A stretch of 64,000 bases of DNA from an uncultured Victivallis sp. (GTDB taxonomy: Bacteria > Verrucomicrobiota > Lentisphaeria > Victivallales > Victivallaceae). Below, in pieces: positions 54,773 to 63,327 of this stretch. Within the stretch, counting starts at the first letter, position 1, and every line of letters begins with the position of its first letter. Below the pieces are notes generated by a model. The model did not search any database and was not told where the DNA came from. It was given only the letters and a program-made list of their open reading frames with translations. Made by a program: the position numbers and the translations under genes. The DNA lies in the NCBI GenBank assembly GCA_944389895.1, contig CALXOA010000118.1, positions 37,541 through 101,540 on the forward strand. Direction: 5' to 3'.

Positions 54773-55592
54773 GCTTCACCGGCAGGTGCGCCCCTGTCTC
54801 TTTCATGCCATGCTGGCGCTGATCGGCGTACTTCTGCTGCTGCCGTTTGTCTGGATGGTATTGTGCAGTTTCAAGCCCCTTGCCGAGATGGCGTCCTCGC
54901 AATGGGTACCGTCATCGCCGGTCAACAACTACGCAAAGGTTCTATCGATCAGGGAGATCTCCTTTGCGGGCTGGTACTGGAACTCTCTCTTCGTCACGGC
55001 CTCGGTCACTCTGCTTCAGGTGTTGACCAGCAGTTTCGCGGCATTCAGTTTCTCCCGTCTGGAGTGGCCGGGACGCGACAGGCTCTTCCTGCTCTACATG
55101 GGTACGACCATGCTGCCGGGGCTTGTGATGATGATTCCGAACTACCAGTTGATGGTGACCCTGAGACTGACCGACTCGCTGCTCGGACTGATTCTGCCGA
55201 GTTCATTCACCGCCTTCGGAACGTTTCTGCTGCGCCAATTCATGCTGGGGCTGCCGAAAGCGATCGACGAGGCGGCGGAAATCGACGGAGCGAGCAAATG
55301 GCAGCTCTTCTGGGAGATCATTCTGCCGCTCTCCAGACCGGGAGTGATCTCGCTGGCCATCTTTACCTTCGTCGGGAATTACAACAGCTTCTTCTGGCCG
55401 CTGGTGATGTTGAAATCCCCGCACAATTACACACTTCCGGTCGGGCTGCTCTTCTTCAACAACTCCCAGGGTCAGGAAATTCCGCTGCTGATGGCGGCCG
55501 CCGTCATGACCATGCTGCCGATGGTCCTCGTGTTTCTGGTGTTCCAGAAACATCTGGTCAAGGGGATTCAGGCGGGAGCCGTGAAAGGGTGA
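54759..55592 (+). CDS. Sugar ABC importer permease (MalG/UgpE-like)
   Basis: A 277-residue inner-membrane permease of normal length with six helices. LLPFVWMVLCSFKPLAEM is the MalG-type TM1 exit; WYWNSLFVTASVTLLQVLTSSFAAFSFSRLEWPGRD and LPGLVMMIPNYQLM follow. The EAA loop is LPKAIDEAAEIDGASKWQLFWEIILPLSRPG. It pairs with the preceding long permease to form the channel. No ATP-binding subunit is encoded in the operon, so a shared MsmK/UgpC-type ATPase elsewhere must energise it. It is the last gene of the operon; no clear terminator follows. Confidence 0.94.
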   Translation: MSMTELHRQVRPCLFHAMLALIGVLLLLPFVWMVLCSFKPLAEMASSQWVPSSPVNNYAKVLSIREISFAGWYWNSLFVTASVTLLQVLTSSFAAFSFSRLEWPGRDRLFLLYMGTTMLPGLVMMIPNYQLMVTLRLTDSLLGLILPSSFTAFGTFLLRQFMLGLPKAIDEAAEIDGASKWQLFWEIILPLSRPGVISLAIFTFVGNYNSFFWPLVMLKSPHNYTLPVGLLFFNNSQGQEIPLLMAAAVMTMLPMVLVFLVFQKHLVKGIQAGAVKG

Positions 55593-55760
55593 TTGGATTC
55601 CAGCGGCTCCGACGCCCCGTCCGGCGCATGGAAGAGGGCGGAAGGTGTACCTCTCGCAATGGGAGACGCAATACCGTCAGCTGCATCGGTTGCAGAACAC
55701 CTTCAGCGCCCCTCTCCACCATGCGAGGGAGGTTGTTCCCGACTTCACCGGGAATCGGCC

Positions 55761-56095
55761 TTAGGGAAACGAATCCCGTGAAAGATCCTGCACCGTCGCA
55801 TCCATCCATTCGCGGTTCATTCCGTAAATAATCGGATATCGGTCCAATCCCCCCCGTACCGGCAATCCCCGGCTGGCCAGAAAGGCGAGCGCCTCACCGT
55901 GACCACAGGGGTGAAAATCATCGTCGATCCTCAACAACGAAGGCCGGGGATCTGCCGGAATGGAGAGTATTTCAGCCCGGTACCTTCAAAAAAGAATCCC
56001 CCCACCAGACGGAGCCGGCGAACACGGCAGTACCTCTCCCGGAGATGCTCTGCTCCGGCCACATTCCAAACACCGCAGACGATTGCGTATCTCAT
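55761..56095 (-). pseudogene. Probable small frameshifted gene of unknown function
   Basis: On the minus strand an ATG at 56095 opens a protein-like frame (MRYAIVCGVWNVAGAEHL, then GGFFFEGTGLKYSPFRQIP) that stops early. A neighbouring frame continues in protein-like fashion (LLRIDDDFHPCGHGEALAFL, then GGLDRYPIIYGMNREWMDAT) to a TAA at 55763-55761. Adding one base to the four-G run at 55946-55949 joins them into about 111 residues. I do not recognise the family, and no strong ribosome site is visible. It could be a decayed gene, an assembly error, or chance. The flanking parts of the 585-base gap (55593-55760 and 56096-56177) show nothing else supportable. Confidence 0.35.
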
Positions 56096-56177
56096 CTCAG
56101 TTATTCCATTGAGCGCCCGACGACACCGACGCCCGGCGGAACCGCCGTTCTCCAGTCAGCCACCTTCCTCTCCCGGC

Positions 56178-57056
56178 TCAACATGCAATGATTACGATTC
56201 CGACCAGACAGAAGAAAATGCTTCCCGCGGATGCCGCAGTCACCCTTTCGTGCAGAATGAACGCACTGTAGAGGGAAAATCCCGCAATGCACGATCCGAG
56301 TACAATCGGGTAGCCGATCGCCCCCGCCCCCTGTGCCGCCAGCAGATCAAGTCCGCGGTAAAAAAGAAAGTACTGCGGGATCACCGTTGCTCCCGCCAGA
56401 GCCAGAATCGGCATCCATGCGGTTTTTTCCTTTGGTCTCGTCCGGCGCAGGCACAGCAGCACACCAAAAGCCACCAGCGTTCCAAGTTGAAGCGCGGCCG
56501 CTTTTGCGACACTGCTGAACTCCCCTCCCCCGAGATAGGAGGGAAGATTGGCCAGACACTGCGAAAGTCCCGCGAGCGCAAATGCTGCCAGCGCTGCGGG
56601 GAGCCACTCTTTCCAGCCTCCGACGGAACCGTTTCTGACCAATCCGGCAACAAGGATGCCGGCCAGGATCAGCAACACTCCGCAAATCCGGGACAACGTG
56701 CACTCCACGCCGAAAAACAGTATCCCCATCAGGAACGGCCAGATCAGCGCGGACTGAACCAGACTCCAGACAATTCCGTTATGGCCCGATTTCATCGCCC
56801 GGTTCATCATCAGAAACGCCATATAGTTCGCGATCCCCGCAAAGAGAAGCGAGATGACGACAGATGGAGAAGGCGGTACCGCTTCCGCCCCGGCCAGGAA
56901 CGGGAACAGTATGAAACTGCCCAGCAAAATCAGAAGTGCCGCGCCGGCCTGGATCCGATCCAGATTCCAGCCCTTTGCGGAAGAGCGGCTGATGACAATG
57001 CCGATGATGACCCAGGACAGTCCTGTCGCAATCAGCAGAAGAATCCCCTGTTCCAT
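56178..57056 (-). CDS. DMT-superfamily membrane transporter
   Basis: A 292-residue protein with about ten hydrophobic helices arranged as two halves (EQGILLLIATGLSWVIIGIVISRSS, SLLFAGIANYMAFLMMNRAMKSGHNGIVWSLVQSALIWPFLMG, LLAAQGAGAIGYPIVLGSCIAGFSLYSAFILHERVTAASAGSIFFCLVGIVII), resembling EamA/GRP-type sugar or metabolite carriers. The start at 57056 is favoured by CAGGAGTGACC, which lies over the end of the upstream isomerase gene; the two genes are 2 bases apart and surely cotranscribed. Together they look like uptake and isomerisation of one sugar. Confidence 0.83.
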   Translation of the reverse strand: MEQGILLLIATGLSWVIIGIVISRSSAKGWNLDRIQAGAALLILLGSFILFPFLAGAEAVPPSPSVVISLLFAGIANYMAFLMMNRAMKSGHNGIVWSLVQSALIWPFLMGILFFGVECTLSRICGVLLILAGILVAGLVRNGSVGGWKEWLPAALAAFALAGLSQCLANLPSYLGGGEFSSVAKAAALQLGTLVAFGVLLCLRRTRPKEKTAWMPILALAGATVIPQYFLFYRGLDLLAAQGAGAIGYPIVLGSCIAGFSLYSAFILHERVTAASAGSIFFCLVGIVIIAC

Positions 57057-57058
57057 GG

Positions 57059-57829
57059 TCACTCCTGTTCCCATACGGCTTTGAACTTGCGCCAGGCTTC
57101 AATGCTCCAGTCGGAACTTTCGGTCTCGGCATGCAGAAGGGCGGGACAGCTTTTCAGCTCGGAAACAAGGACCTTCCAGTCGATGTTACCGTCACCGGGA
57201 GGATTGTGATTATCCCCGGTTCCGTAGTTGTCATGCAGGTGGCAGGTCACAACATCCGGTTTGAGATAACGGAAGGATTCGGCAAACCCCGGGCCGGCAT
57301 GGGCATGCCCGGTATCGAAGCAGATCCGGAAGAGGGGATGATGAAACTCATCGAGCACACTCCGAACCATCTCAAGATCCCGCGACAGCTCGTAGATGCT
57401 GTTTTCAAAAGCCAGAATGATATTGCATTTTTCAGCAACCGGAAGCAACGCTTCGATATTCCGCCGGATATTTTCCCATTCGGTACGATCCCCACCGGGA
57501 GCAGAATAGCGGCCTCCGGGATGAATGGCGTAAGTTCTTACGCCACGACCGGCGAGCCTTTCCAGAAACTCCTTATGAGCGGCCATCCCGTTCCCGGAGG
57601 CGCAGGAGAGGTCATACTCATTTCCCCACAACCCGTGACAGGCCGGAGTTCTGAAACCGCAGTCCGCCAGTTTCCGGTAAAGTGCTTCGAACCACTCCGG
57701 ATCCCGCAGCGCCCACGCCGGATTGGCAACAATATCATGAACATTTTCCGCCGCGAACATTTCCAGTACCGGAGTGTAATCCGTGTCCGCGACATTTTCC
57801 CATGCAATACAGTGTACCAGTGTTTTCAT
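57059..57829 (-). CDS. Sugar phosphate isomerase/epimerase-like TIM-barrel protein
   Basis: A 256-residue xylose-isomerase-like TIM barrel protein. Metal-site motifs are LAFENSIYE (Glu), CFDTGHAHAG (Asp, His), VVTCHLHDNYGTGDNHNPPGDGNIDW (His, Asp) and LLHAETESS (Glu), the standard arrangement of the superfamily. AIHPGGRYSAPGG is also typical. The start at 57829 (MKTLVHC) is preferred, with AAGGATG about 11 bases upstream; an ATG pair at 57841/57838 sits too close to that site. It precedes the transporter gene by 2 bases. It differs clearly from the isomerase-like protein at 4215-5057. The substrate is unknown. Confidence 0.83.
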   Translation of the reverse strand: MKTLVHCIAWENVADTDYTPVLEMFAAENVHDIVANPAWALRDPEWFEALYRKLADCGFRTPACHGLWGNEYDLSCASGNGMAAHKEFLERLAGRGVRTYAIHPGGRYSAPGGDRTEWENIRRNIEALLPVAEKCNIILAFENSIYELSRDLEMVRSVLDEFHHPLFRICFDTGHAHAGPGFAESFRYLKPDVVTCHLHDNYGTGDNHNPPGDGNIDWKVLVSELKSCPALLHAETESSDWSIEAWRKFKAVWEQE

Positions 57830-58213
57830 AAGTGACATCATCCTTTTTCGTCAAACATGCCTGTTCCCGGTGGTCTAACGGGTGCAACCTTCCCTCCAGA
57901 AGTGAAGAATACGGTTTGATGCGCACGGATCTCCATGCGGCAGCAACAGTTTCCTCCTTTATTCAACCCCATTCCGGTTAAGACATTTCCGGAAAAACCG
58001 GAGTGTCACTTATCCTCTATGAAAACCCAGATTTCTCCAACCGGGAAACGACACTTTTCGGTGTCGTCCCGGACAGCCACCCTACCCGATGGTCGGAGTC
58101 ATTCCCGCTCACCGCGGATTCTGAGTTTTCCCATCCCCCAAAACCTTGCCGTTACGTGCGAAACCGGCGAGCAATAATTTTTTCATTCACATAGATTTCT
58201 GTTCCTACCGGAA
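57830..58213. other. Intergenic region with two stable hairpins
   Basis: This 384-base stretch has no supportable gene. It holds a hairpin at 57982-58007 (GACA..TCCGG-aaaaa-CCGGA.TGTC) and a stronger one at 58041-58072 (CCGGGA and ACGACAC arms around TTTTCG). They lie between the stop of the pseudopilin gene and the start of the isomerase gene, both on the minus strand, and may end the first transcript or structure the leader of the second. Confidence 0.45.
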
Positions 58214-58906
58214 TTATTTGATATAGACGGGCCAGTGATAACGGTTGGCTTCGATAATATAGGTTGCCGCGTTGGCGACGAGGGAACCGGCGTGACCGTC
58301 GAAGAAACCGAAGTTCGCCGATTCCCCGTTGTGACGGTACGCAAGGTACATGTTGCCACTTGGATCCTTTTCCCCATTGATACGGTAGTTTGCCGGATTG
58401 CTGCCGCCGGTGCTGACCCACCAGTTGACCGCATCCATCAGCATGAATTTCTGGCTGGCGCTCTTGACGCGGGAGAGGGTGTAGAGATTCTTCTTCCGAT
58501 CGGTCGTCAGGCCGCCGGTAATTATGTAATTATCATCGGCAGCGAGGTGGCCGTGGGCATTGATGCCGTAGGAACGTTCCATCTTGTTGATTCCCTCGAG
58601 CACCGCGCCGGAGTTGGGACAGAGGATGCCCGGTTGATAAACAGTACTCCATTCGTCCGCATTCGGGGCGGAAACCAGCTGTCGGAATGCGGATGCCGTC
58701 ATCCAGTCCTGGATCTGCAGAACACCGTCATTGCTGTCGGCGTATATCAGCATTGCGGAGGTGAGCTGTTTCAGATTGGCGGTACAGGTGATCTTCTGCG
58801 CATGAGCGCGCGCCTGATTCAGCGCCGGCAGCAACATTGACGCCAGGATCGCGATAATGGCAATTACAACGAGCAACTCAATCAATGTAAATTTGGAAAT
58901 CCGCAT
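58214..58906 (-). CDS. Prepilin-like (pseudopilin) protein
   Basis: A 230-residue protein that begins [21 protein letters not shown], then [26 protein letters not shown], the pilin-like N-terminal helix. The residue before the mature Phe is Lys instead of Gly. A C-terminal H-X10-DG element ([15 protein letters not shown]) is close to the H-X9-DG motif. GGAAAAATGATG lies a little upstream. It is divergent from the AraC regulator at 59255 and upstream of the isomerase-transporter pair, the same kind of neighbourhood as the other two pseudopilins here. It would be membrane-anchored with an external variable domain. Confidence 0.85.
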   Translation of the reverse strand: MRISKFTLIELLVVIAIIAILASMLLPALNQARAHAQKITCTANLKQLTSAMLIYADSNDGVLQIQDWMTASAFRQLVSAPNADEWSTVYQPGILCPNSGAVLEGINKMERSYGINAHGHLAADDNYIITGGLTTDRKKNLYTLSRVKSASQKFMLMDAVNWWVSTGGSNPANYRINGEKDPSGNMYLAYRHNGESANFGFFDGHAGSLVANAATYIIEANRYHWPVYIK

Positions 58907-59163
58907 GCTCTTTTCATCATCATTTTTCCTTTTGTGCAGGATTACGGTACGATGGATTTTTCAATCTCTCGTAAAAACATATCATTCCCGGCGCCGTTAG
59001 CGGTATCACCGACCATGTTCATGCTTTCCCGGCAGTCCTCCCACGCTCCGGTATTGTCCGCAAACTGTTTCTCATGGATTTTCAATGGGTGTACCATTAT
59101 TTGAAGTGATTCTGATGGTCCCTCTTTGTTGAAAATCGGGACGATACTTCATTTCTCCACGTC
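58907..59163. other. Intergenic region between divergent pseudopilin and AraC genes
   Basis: With the promoter to its right, this forms a 348-base gap without a supportable gene. It is AT-rich near both genes. The pseudopilin promoter must lie in its left part, but I found no pair of boxes good enough to name. Confidence 0.5.
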
Positions 59164-59191
59164 TTGCATATTATCTCGTGCCATGTATATT
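59164..59191 (+). promoter_or_regulatory. Candidate promoter of the AraC-family gene at 59255
   Basis: TTGCAT (59164-59169) and TATATT (59186-59191) are 16 bases apart. A second TATAAT at 59241-59246 lies only 8 bases before the ATG and would give a leaderless mRNA, but it lacks a -35 box. Confidence 0.4.
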
Positions 59192-59254
59192 ATACCAGAA
59201 ATGAAAGGAGCAGCCAATAGAACAAAGTGCATTATTCATATATAATCGTGCAAA

Positions 59255-60124
59255 ATGAAATTTTTTTACTACAATCACATCTGGGCGGAGACGAAAAGCT
59301 GGCAGATGCCGGTAATCCGGCGGGCACGGGCACGTTATCAGCCGGGATTGGCACGACCGCGGGAGCGCAGGATAGAACTTCCTTTCTGGCTGATCGACGC
59401 AACGACTCTGCCGGGCGAGGTGTTGATGCGAGTTCCGCCGGAAAACGACTGGCATCCACGCCGGCCGCTGGAGCTGTATCTTTACAAACCCTACACCTGT
59501 TTTGAGGAGCGACACGCTGTCGAAGAAGAGCGGGCAAACGTATTCATCATGTTCAGCGGCGGAGAATATGCCGGACTGGATGAACTGTTCCAACCCGGGG
59601 AGCGTTACCTCCGGCTTTACGACGCCGACCGCCGGGTCTGTGACCGGATTACCAGAGCGGCACAGCGCGGAATGCTCGACGGCGACGCCTCCTTCTGGGA
59701 TGCTCAACTGCTGCTTTATGAAATTCTGAGCTGCTGGCGCGGTGCGGTACGAACCGGAGAACCGCATCAATTGGCTTACCCCGGAAAAAACGGGAGCAGC
59801 GAAGAGGACCTGGTCCGCCGGGTCGACCGGCTGCTCTTCGCCCATCTTGCAGAACCATGTTCCCGTACCTGGCTTGCCGCGGAACTTGGCATTTCGGTCT
59901 CAACCCTGTCGCACTGTTACCGGGAACTGACGGGACGAACCATCATGCAGCGTCGTATGGAACTGCGGCTCGATCAGGCGGCAAGTCTGCTGGAATCCGG
60001 TCTCACCCTCGATCAAATCGCCTCGCTGACCGGTTTCAGCAGCGGCTTTCATCTGTCGCGGGCCTACAAGCAGCGTTTCGGGATTGCCCCACGTCATGAG
60101 AAAGCGGAGAATCGAGCGGATTAA
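59255..60124 (+). CDS. AraC-family transcriptional regulator
   Basis: A 289-residue regulator. The C-terminal ~100 residues are the AraC-type DNA-binding domain (SRTWLAAELGISVSTLSHCYRELTGRTIMQRRMELRLDQAASLL, and LTLDQIASLTGFSSGFHLSRAYKQRFGIAPRHEK). The N-terminal ~180 residues (LPGEVLMRVPPENDWHP, LELYLYKPYTCFEERHAVEEE) may be a sensor domain but I do not recognise its family. No ribosome site precedes the ATG at 59255, and an in-frame stop lies just upstream, so the start is firm. It is divergent from the pseudopilin gene and may control the pseudopilin-isomerase-transporter group. Confidence 0.9.
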   Translation: MKFFYYNHIWAETKSWQMPVIRRARARYQPGLARPRERRIELPFWLIDATTLPGEVLMRVPPENDWHPRRPLELYLYKPYTCFEERHAVEEERANVFIMFSGGEYAGLDELFQPGERYLRLYDADRRVCDRITRAAQRGMLDGDASFWDAQLLLYEILSCWRGAVRTGEPHQLAYPGKNGSSEEDLVRRVDRLLFAHLAEPCSRTWLAAELGISVSTLSHCYRELTGRTIMQRRMELRLDQAASLLESGLTLDQIASLTGFSSGFHLSRAYKQRFGIAPRHEKAENRAD

Positions 60125-60295
60125 GCGGAGTCACACACTCCACGGATCCGCACCTGCCCTGCACACTGCAGAAAATTCCCGCCACAGAAGCCCCACATTC
60201 TGAAACTTCATCCGTCTTTCGGCCTGTCTGTGGACAGTTCCGGCCGGTCAGAGATTGCATTTCTCCGCCACACCGCACAATTTCCGCGGTACCTC

Positions 60296-62035
60296 TCACT
60301 CCCCGATCGCACCGAAACGGCACACCTGGCCGCACAAGCCACATCCGGCGCACAACTGGTGGCTGATCGACGGTTTCTCTCCGCCTGCCGATTCGATCGC
60401 CGGGCAGCCGAGCTTCAGGCAGGCCTTGCAGTTCCTGCAGCGGTCCGTATCGATCTTCAGCACCGCTCCGACCGGTCGGCGCTCTTTCAACAGGCACGGC
60501 GCCCGTGAGATGATCAGCGAAGGTTCGGCAACAGCAAGTTCTTCCCGGAAAGCTTCCATCACCTCGTCGAGTTTATAGGGATCGACCACCCGGATCCGTT
60601 TCATACCGCACGCTGCGGCAATTTTCTCAATCGAAGCGGACGCAGTCGGTTCCCCCATCAGGGTCATGCCGGTACCCGGGTGATCCTGATGTCCGGTCAT
60701 CGCAGTGGTCCGGTTGTCAACCACCACCAGCGTCGAGTTGCCGCGATTATAAACAATGTCGAGCAACCCGGTGATACCGGAGTGGAAGAAGGTCGAATCG
60801 CCGACAATCCCCACCACCGGCCTCTTTTCTCCAGCTTTGACCATCCCCTGCGACATGGAAAAACCGCCGCCCATACAGAGAATCACATCGGTGCGCGACA
60901 ACGGCGGGAAAACTCCGAGACTGTAACAACCGATATCGCCGGTCACGATCACGTCGAAGCGGGAGAGCGCATAGAATATGCCGCGATGCGGACAACCGGC
61001 ACAGAGAATCGGCGGACGCCCCGGCAGATCCTCCGGCGGCGGCGCGGGTGGCTGGAACGGAACCCCGAGCAGCTTCGACCGCACTTCGGCAAGCCGCAAC
61101 GGCGTCAATTCCCCGGTACGCGGCACGACATTCTTGCCGTCACACGAAATTCCGAGCGACTTCACATGTTCCTCCAGAATCGGATCCGCTTCCTCGATCA
61201 CCGCGATTCGCCGATGCCCGGCGGCAAAGGTATTCAACAACGCATCCGGGAAAGGCCACGACCAGCCGAGCTTCAGGATATCCGCCTCAGGGAAAAGATC
61301 CCGGCAATGCAACGCGGTCAATCCGGAGGAGATGATCCCGAACGTCCCGGAGCCGTCTCCCTGCAACACCCGGTTGAGCGGACTCGCGGCGGCCTCCTCC
61401 GCCTGCGCCGCGATCCGTTCTTCAACCTTGACACGCAACTTTCTGCCCCAGAGCGGAATCGGTACAAACTGCGGAGGATTCGCCTTGAACTCAGCCGCAC
61501 CGGAAACCATTCTCGGTCCGGTCTCGGCCAGCGCACGCGAATGGCTGACCCCGGTGGTCGAACGCAGGATCACCGGGCAACGGTACTTCTCGGAAATTTC
61601 AAATGCATGCTTCACAAAGGGAATCGCTTCCCGTGCACGGCCGGGTTCGATCACGGGAACTTTGGCCAGCCGGGCGTACTGCCGGGTATCCTGTTCGGTC
61701 TGCGACGAATGCATGCCGGGGTCGTCGGCAACGACCACCACCATTCCTCCGACAATCCCGATATAAGAGAGTGTCATCAGCGGATCGGCTGCAACGTTGA
61801 GTCCGACATGTTTCATCGTAACCAGCGTTCGTACTCCGGTCAACGCGGCACCGGCGGCAACCTCCAGTGCCACTTTTTCATTCGGAGCCCATTCACAGTA
61901 GACATCCGGCTTGAACCGGACCAGATTCTCGAGGATTTCAGTCGAAGGCGTGCCGGGATAACCGGCGGCGACCTTGACTCCGGCCTCCCATGCACCGCGT
62001 GCGATCGCTTCGTTGCCGGAGAGCAGTTCCTTCAT
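60296..62035 (-). CDS. iorA: Indolepyruvate:ferredoxin oxidoreductase, alpha subunit
   Basis: A 579-residue thiamine-diphosphate enzyme subunit that oxidatively decarboxylates aryl pyruvates to aryl-acetyl-CoA, passing electrons to ferredoxin. The N-terminal domain (LLSGNEAIARGAWEAGVKVAAGYPGTPSTEI), the VVVVADDPGMHSSQTEQDTR segment, the cofactor region GDIGCYSLGVFPPL and GDSTFFHSGITGLLD, and the VVVDNRTTAMTGHQ loop are all IorA-type. The C-terminus has two [4Fe-4S] clusters (CRNCKACLKLGC, CAGCGLCGQVC). Its ATG overlaps the paaK stop (ATGA). With iorB and paaK it forms an aromatic amino acid fermentation operon. Confidence 0.96.
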   Translation of the reverse strand: MKELLSGNEAIARGAWEAGVKVAAGYPGTPSTEILENLVRFKPDVYCEWAPNEKVALEVAAGAALTGVRTLVTMKHVGLNVAADPLMTLSYIGIVGGMVVVVADDPGMHSSQTEQDTRQYARLAKVPVIEPGRAREAIPFVKHAFEISEKYRCPVILRSTTGVSHSRALAETGPRMVSGAAEFKANPPQFVPIPLWGRKLRVKVEERIAAQAEEAAASPLNRVLQGDGSGTFGIISSGLTALHCRDLFPEADILKLGWSWPFPDALLNTFAAGHRRIAVIEEADPILEEHVKSLGISCDGKNVVPRTGELTPLRLAEVRSKLLGVPFQPPAPPPEDLPGRPPILCAGCPHRGIFYALSRFDVIVTGDIGCYSLGVFPPLSRTDVILCMGGGFSMSQGMVKAGEKRPVVGIVGDSTFFHSGITGLLDIVYNRGNSTLVVVDNRTTAMTGHQDHPGTGMTLMGEPTASASIEKIAAACGMKRIRVVDPYKLDEVMEAFREELAVAEPSLIISRAPCLLKERRPVGAVLKIDTDRCRNCKACLKLGCPAIESAGGEKPSISHQLCAGCGLCGQVCRFGAIGE

Positions 62036-63327
62036 TTGAGACCTCCGTCAGCAGTGCGGCGGAACACCCGCTTCGCCTTTCCCTCCTGGCGCGGCAGAGT
62101 ACCCGGAGCATAGACATCTCCGTCAGGGGAGAAGCCGAGATCCTCCTTGAGTTGCTTTTCAATCATGTAACCGGTCACACCGGGCTCCGCCTCAACATTG
62201 ATGTGCAGATTCCGGATCCCGTGTTCCTCTTCGATGATGATCTGATAATTCGGCAGGACTCCGGGAATTTTGAAAAGAGACTGTTCGATCTGCTTCGGGA
62301 AAAAATTCACCCCCTTGATGATCAGCATGTCATCCACCCGACCGGTAATTCCGGCGATCCTGAGATGAGTCCGTCCGCAGGCACAGCGTTCGCGGGACAC
62401 GATCCGGGTCAGGTCCCCGGTGCGGAACCGGATCACCGGCAGCGCTTCACGGGTCAGTGAGGTGACGACCAGCTCCCCCTCTTCTCCATCGGCAACACAG
62501 CGGCCGGTGTCCGGATCAACCACCTCGACAATGTACTGATCCTCCCACACATGGATGCCGGAGTGAGCCCGGCAGTCCATGCCGAGAGTACCGATGCCGC
62601 CGGTCTCGGTCATGCCGTAGATATCGAATACCTCGATTCCGAAACCGCGGCGCAGCCGCTCCTTCATCGCGTCGGAGAAGGTCTCCGCTCCGAAAATTCC
62701 GATCCGCAGATCGGGCAGCGAAGCCCCCTCCTGTTCCATCACCTCCATGATCCTGACCCCGTAGGAGACCACACCGGTCAGTACCGTGGTTCCGAAATCG
62801 CGCGCCAGCTTGATCTGACGCACCGTATTGCCGGGGCCGCACGGCACGATGAACATGCCGTACTTGCGGGCACCGTGGTAACAACCGAAACCGCCGTTGA
62901 AAAGGCCGAGCCCGGGCGTGATCTGGCAGATGTCATACGGCTGAGCTCCGGCCATCGCATAGCAACGTGCCATGCACTCAGCCCACTGTTCGAGATCGGC
63001 GGCCGTGTAAGGCATCACCACCGGGGTACCGGTTGAACCCGACGACATGTGCATCTCCGCCAGATCCGCCTTGTCGACACAACACATCCCGAGCGGATAC
63101 TCGCGCCGAAAATCCTCCTTGGCCATGAAGGGCAACTTCGCGAGGTCATCCAGACCGGCAAAATCATCGACATCGACACCGGCAGCGGAAAAACGTTCCG
63201 CGAAAAAACGGTTGTTCGCAGATACGTGGCGAACCATGTTGCGAAGCCGGGTATTGCGCAGCTCCCGGAGTTCATCGGCCGACATCGTTTCGGCTGCGGG
63301 ATTGAAAAATCTGATTTCCTCCATCAT
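62032..63327 (-). CDS. paaK: Phenylacetate-CoA ligase
   Basis: A 431-residue adenylate-forming ligase that makes aryl-acetyl-CoA from the acid, ATP and CoA, or works in reverse to make ATP from the CoA ester. The phosphate-binding loop is MSSGSTGTPVVM, and other core motifs are DIYGMTETGG, TGDLT and GRVDDMLIIKGVNFFP, all typical of PaaK. The start at 63327 (ATG, 9 bases after GGGAG) overlaps the iorB stop (TGATG); a GTG just before is possible. Between iorB and iorA, the likely direction is ATP generation from aryl-acetyl-CoA. Confidence 0.94.
   Translation of the reverse strand: MMEEIRFFNPAAETMSADELRELRNTRLRNMVRHVSANNRFFAERFSAAGVDVDDFAGLDDLAKLPFMAKEDFRREYPLGMCCVDKADLAEMHMSSGSTGTPVVMPYTAADLEQWAECMARCYAMAGAQPYDICQITPGLGLFNGGFGCYHGARKYGMFIVPCGPGNTVRQIKLARDFGTTVLTGVVSYGVRIMEVMEQEGASLPDLRIGIFGAETFSDAMKERLRRGFGIEVFDIYGMTETGGIGTLGMDCRAHSGIHVWEDQYIVEVVDPDTGRCVADGEEGELVVTSLTREALPVIRFRTGDLTRIVSRERCACGRTHLRIAGITGRVDDMLIIKGVNFFPKQIEQSLFKIPGVLPNYQIIIEEEHGIRNLHINVEAEPGVTGYMIEKQLKEDLGFSPDGDVYAPGTLPRQEGKAKRVFRRTADGGLK

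Noticed and set aside
55593..55781. Possible small frame following the second permease
   Set aside because: No start with a ribosome site in the most protein-like frame and no recognisable sequence; treated as intergenic.
55899..57209. A 436-codon plus-strand open frame
   Set aside because: It lies antisense to the DMT transporter and its translation is rich in Arg, Gln, His and Pro without hydrophobic pattern, typical of a shadow frame.
58003..58194. Short plus-strand frame with a LYENPDF pattern reminiscent of betagamma-crystallin motifs
   Set aside because: Only one partial motif, no ribosome site, and a strong hairpin runs through it; chance similarity is more likely.
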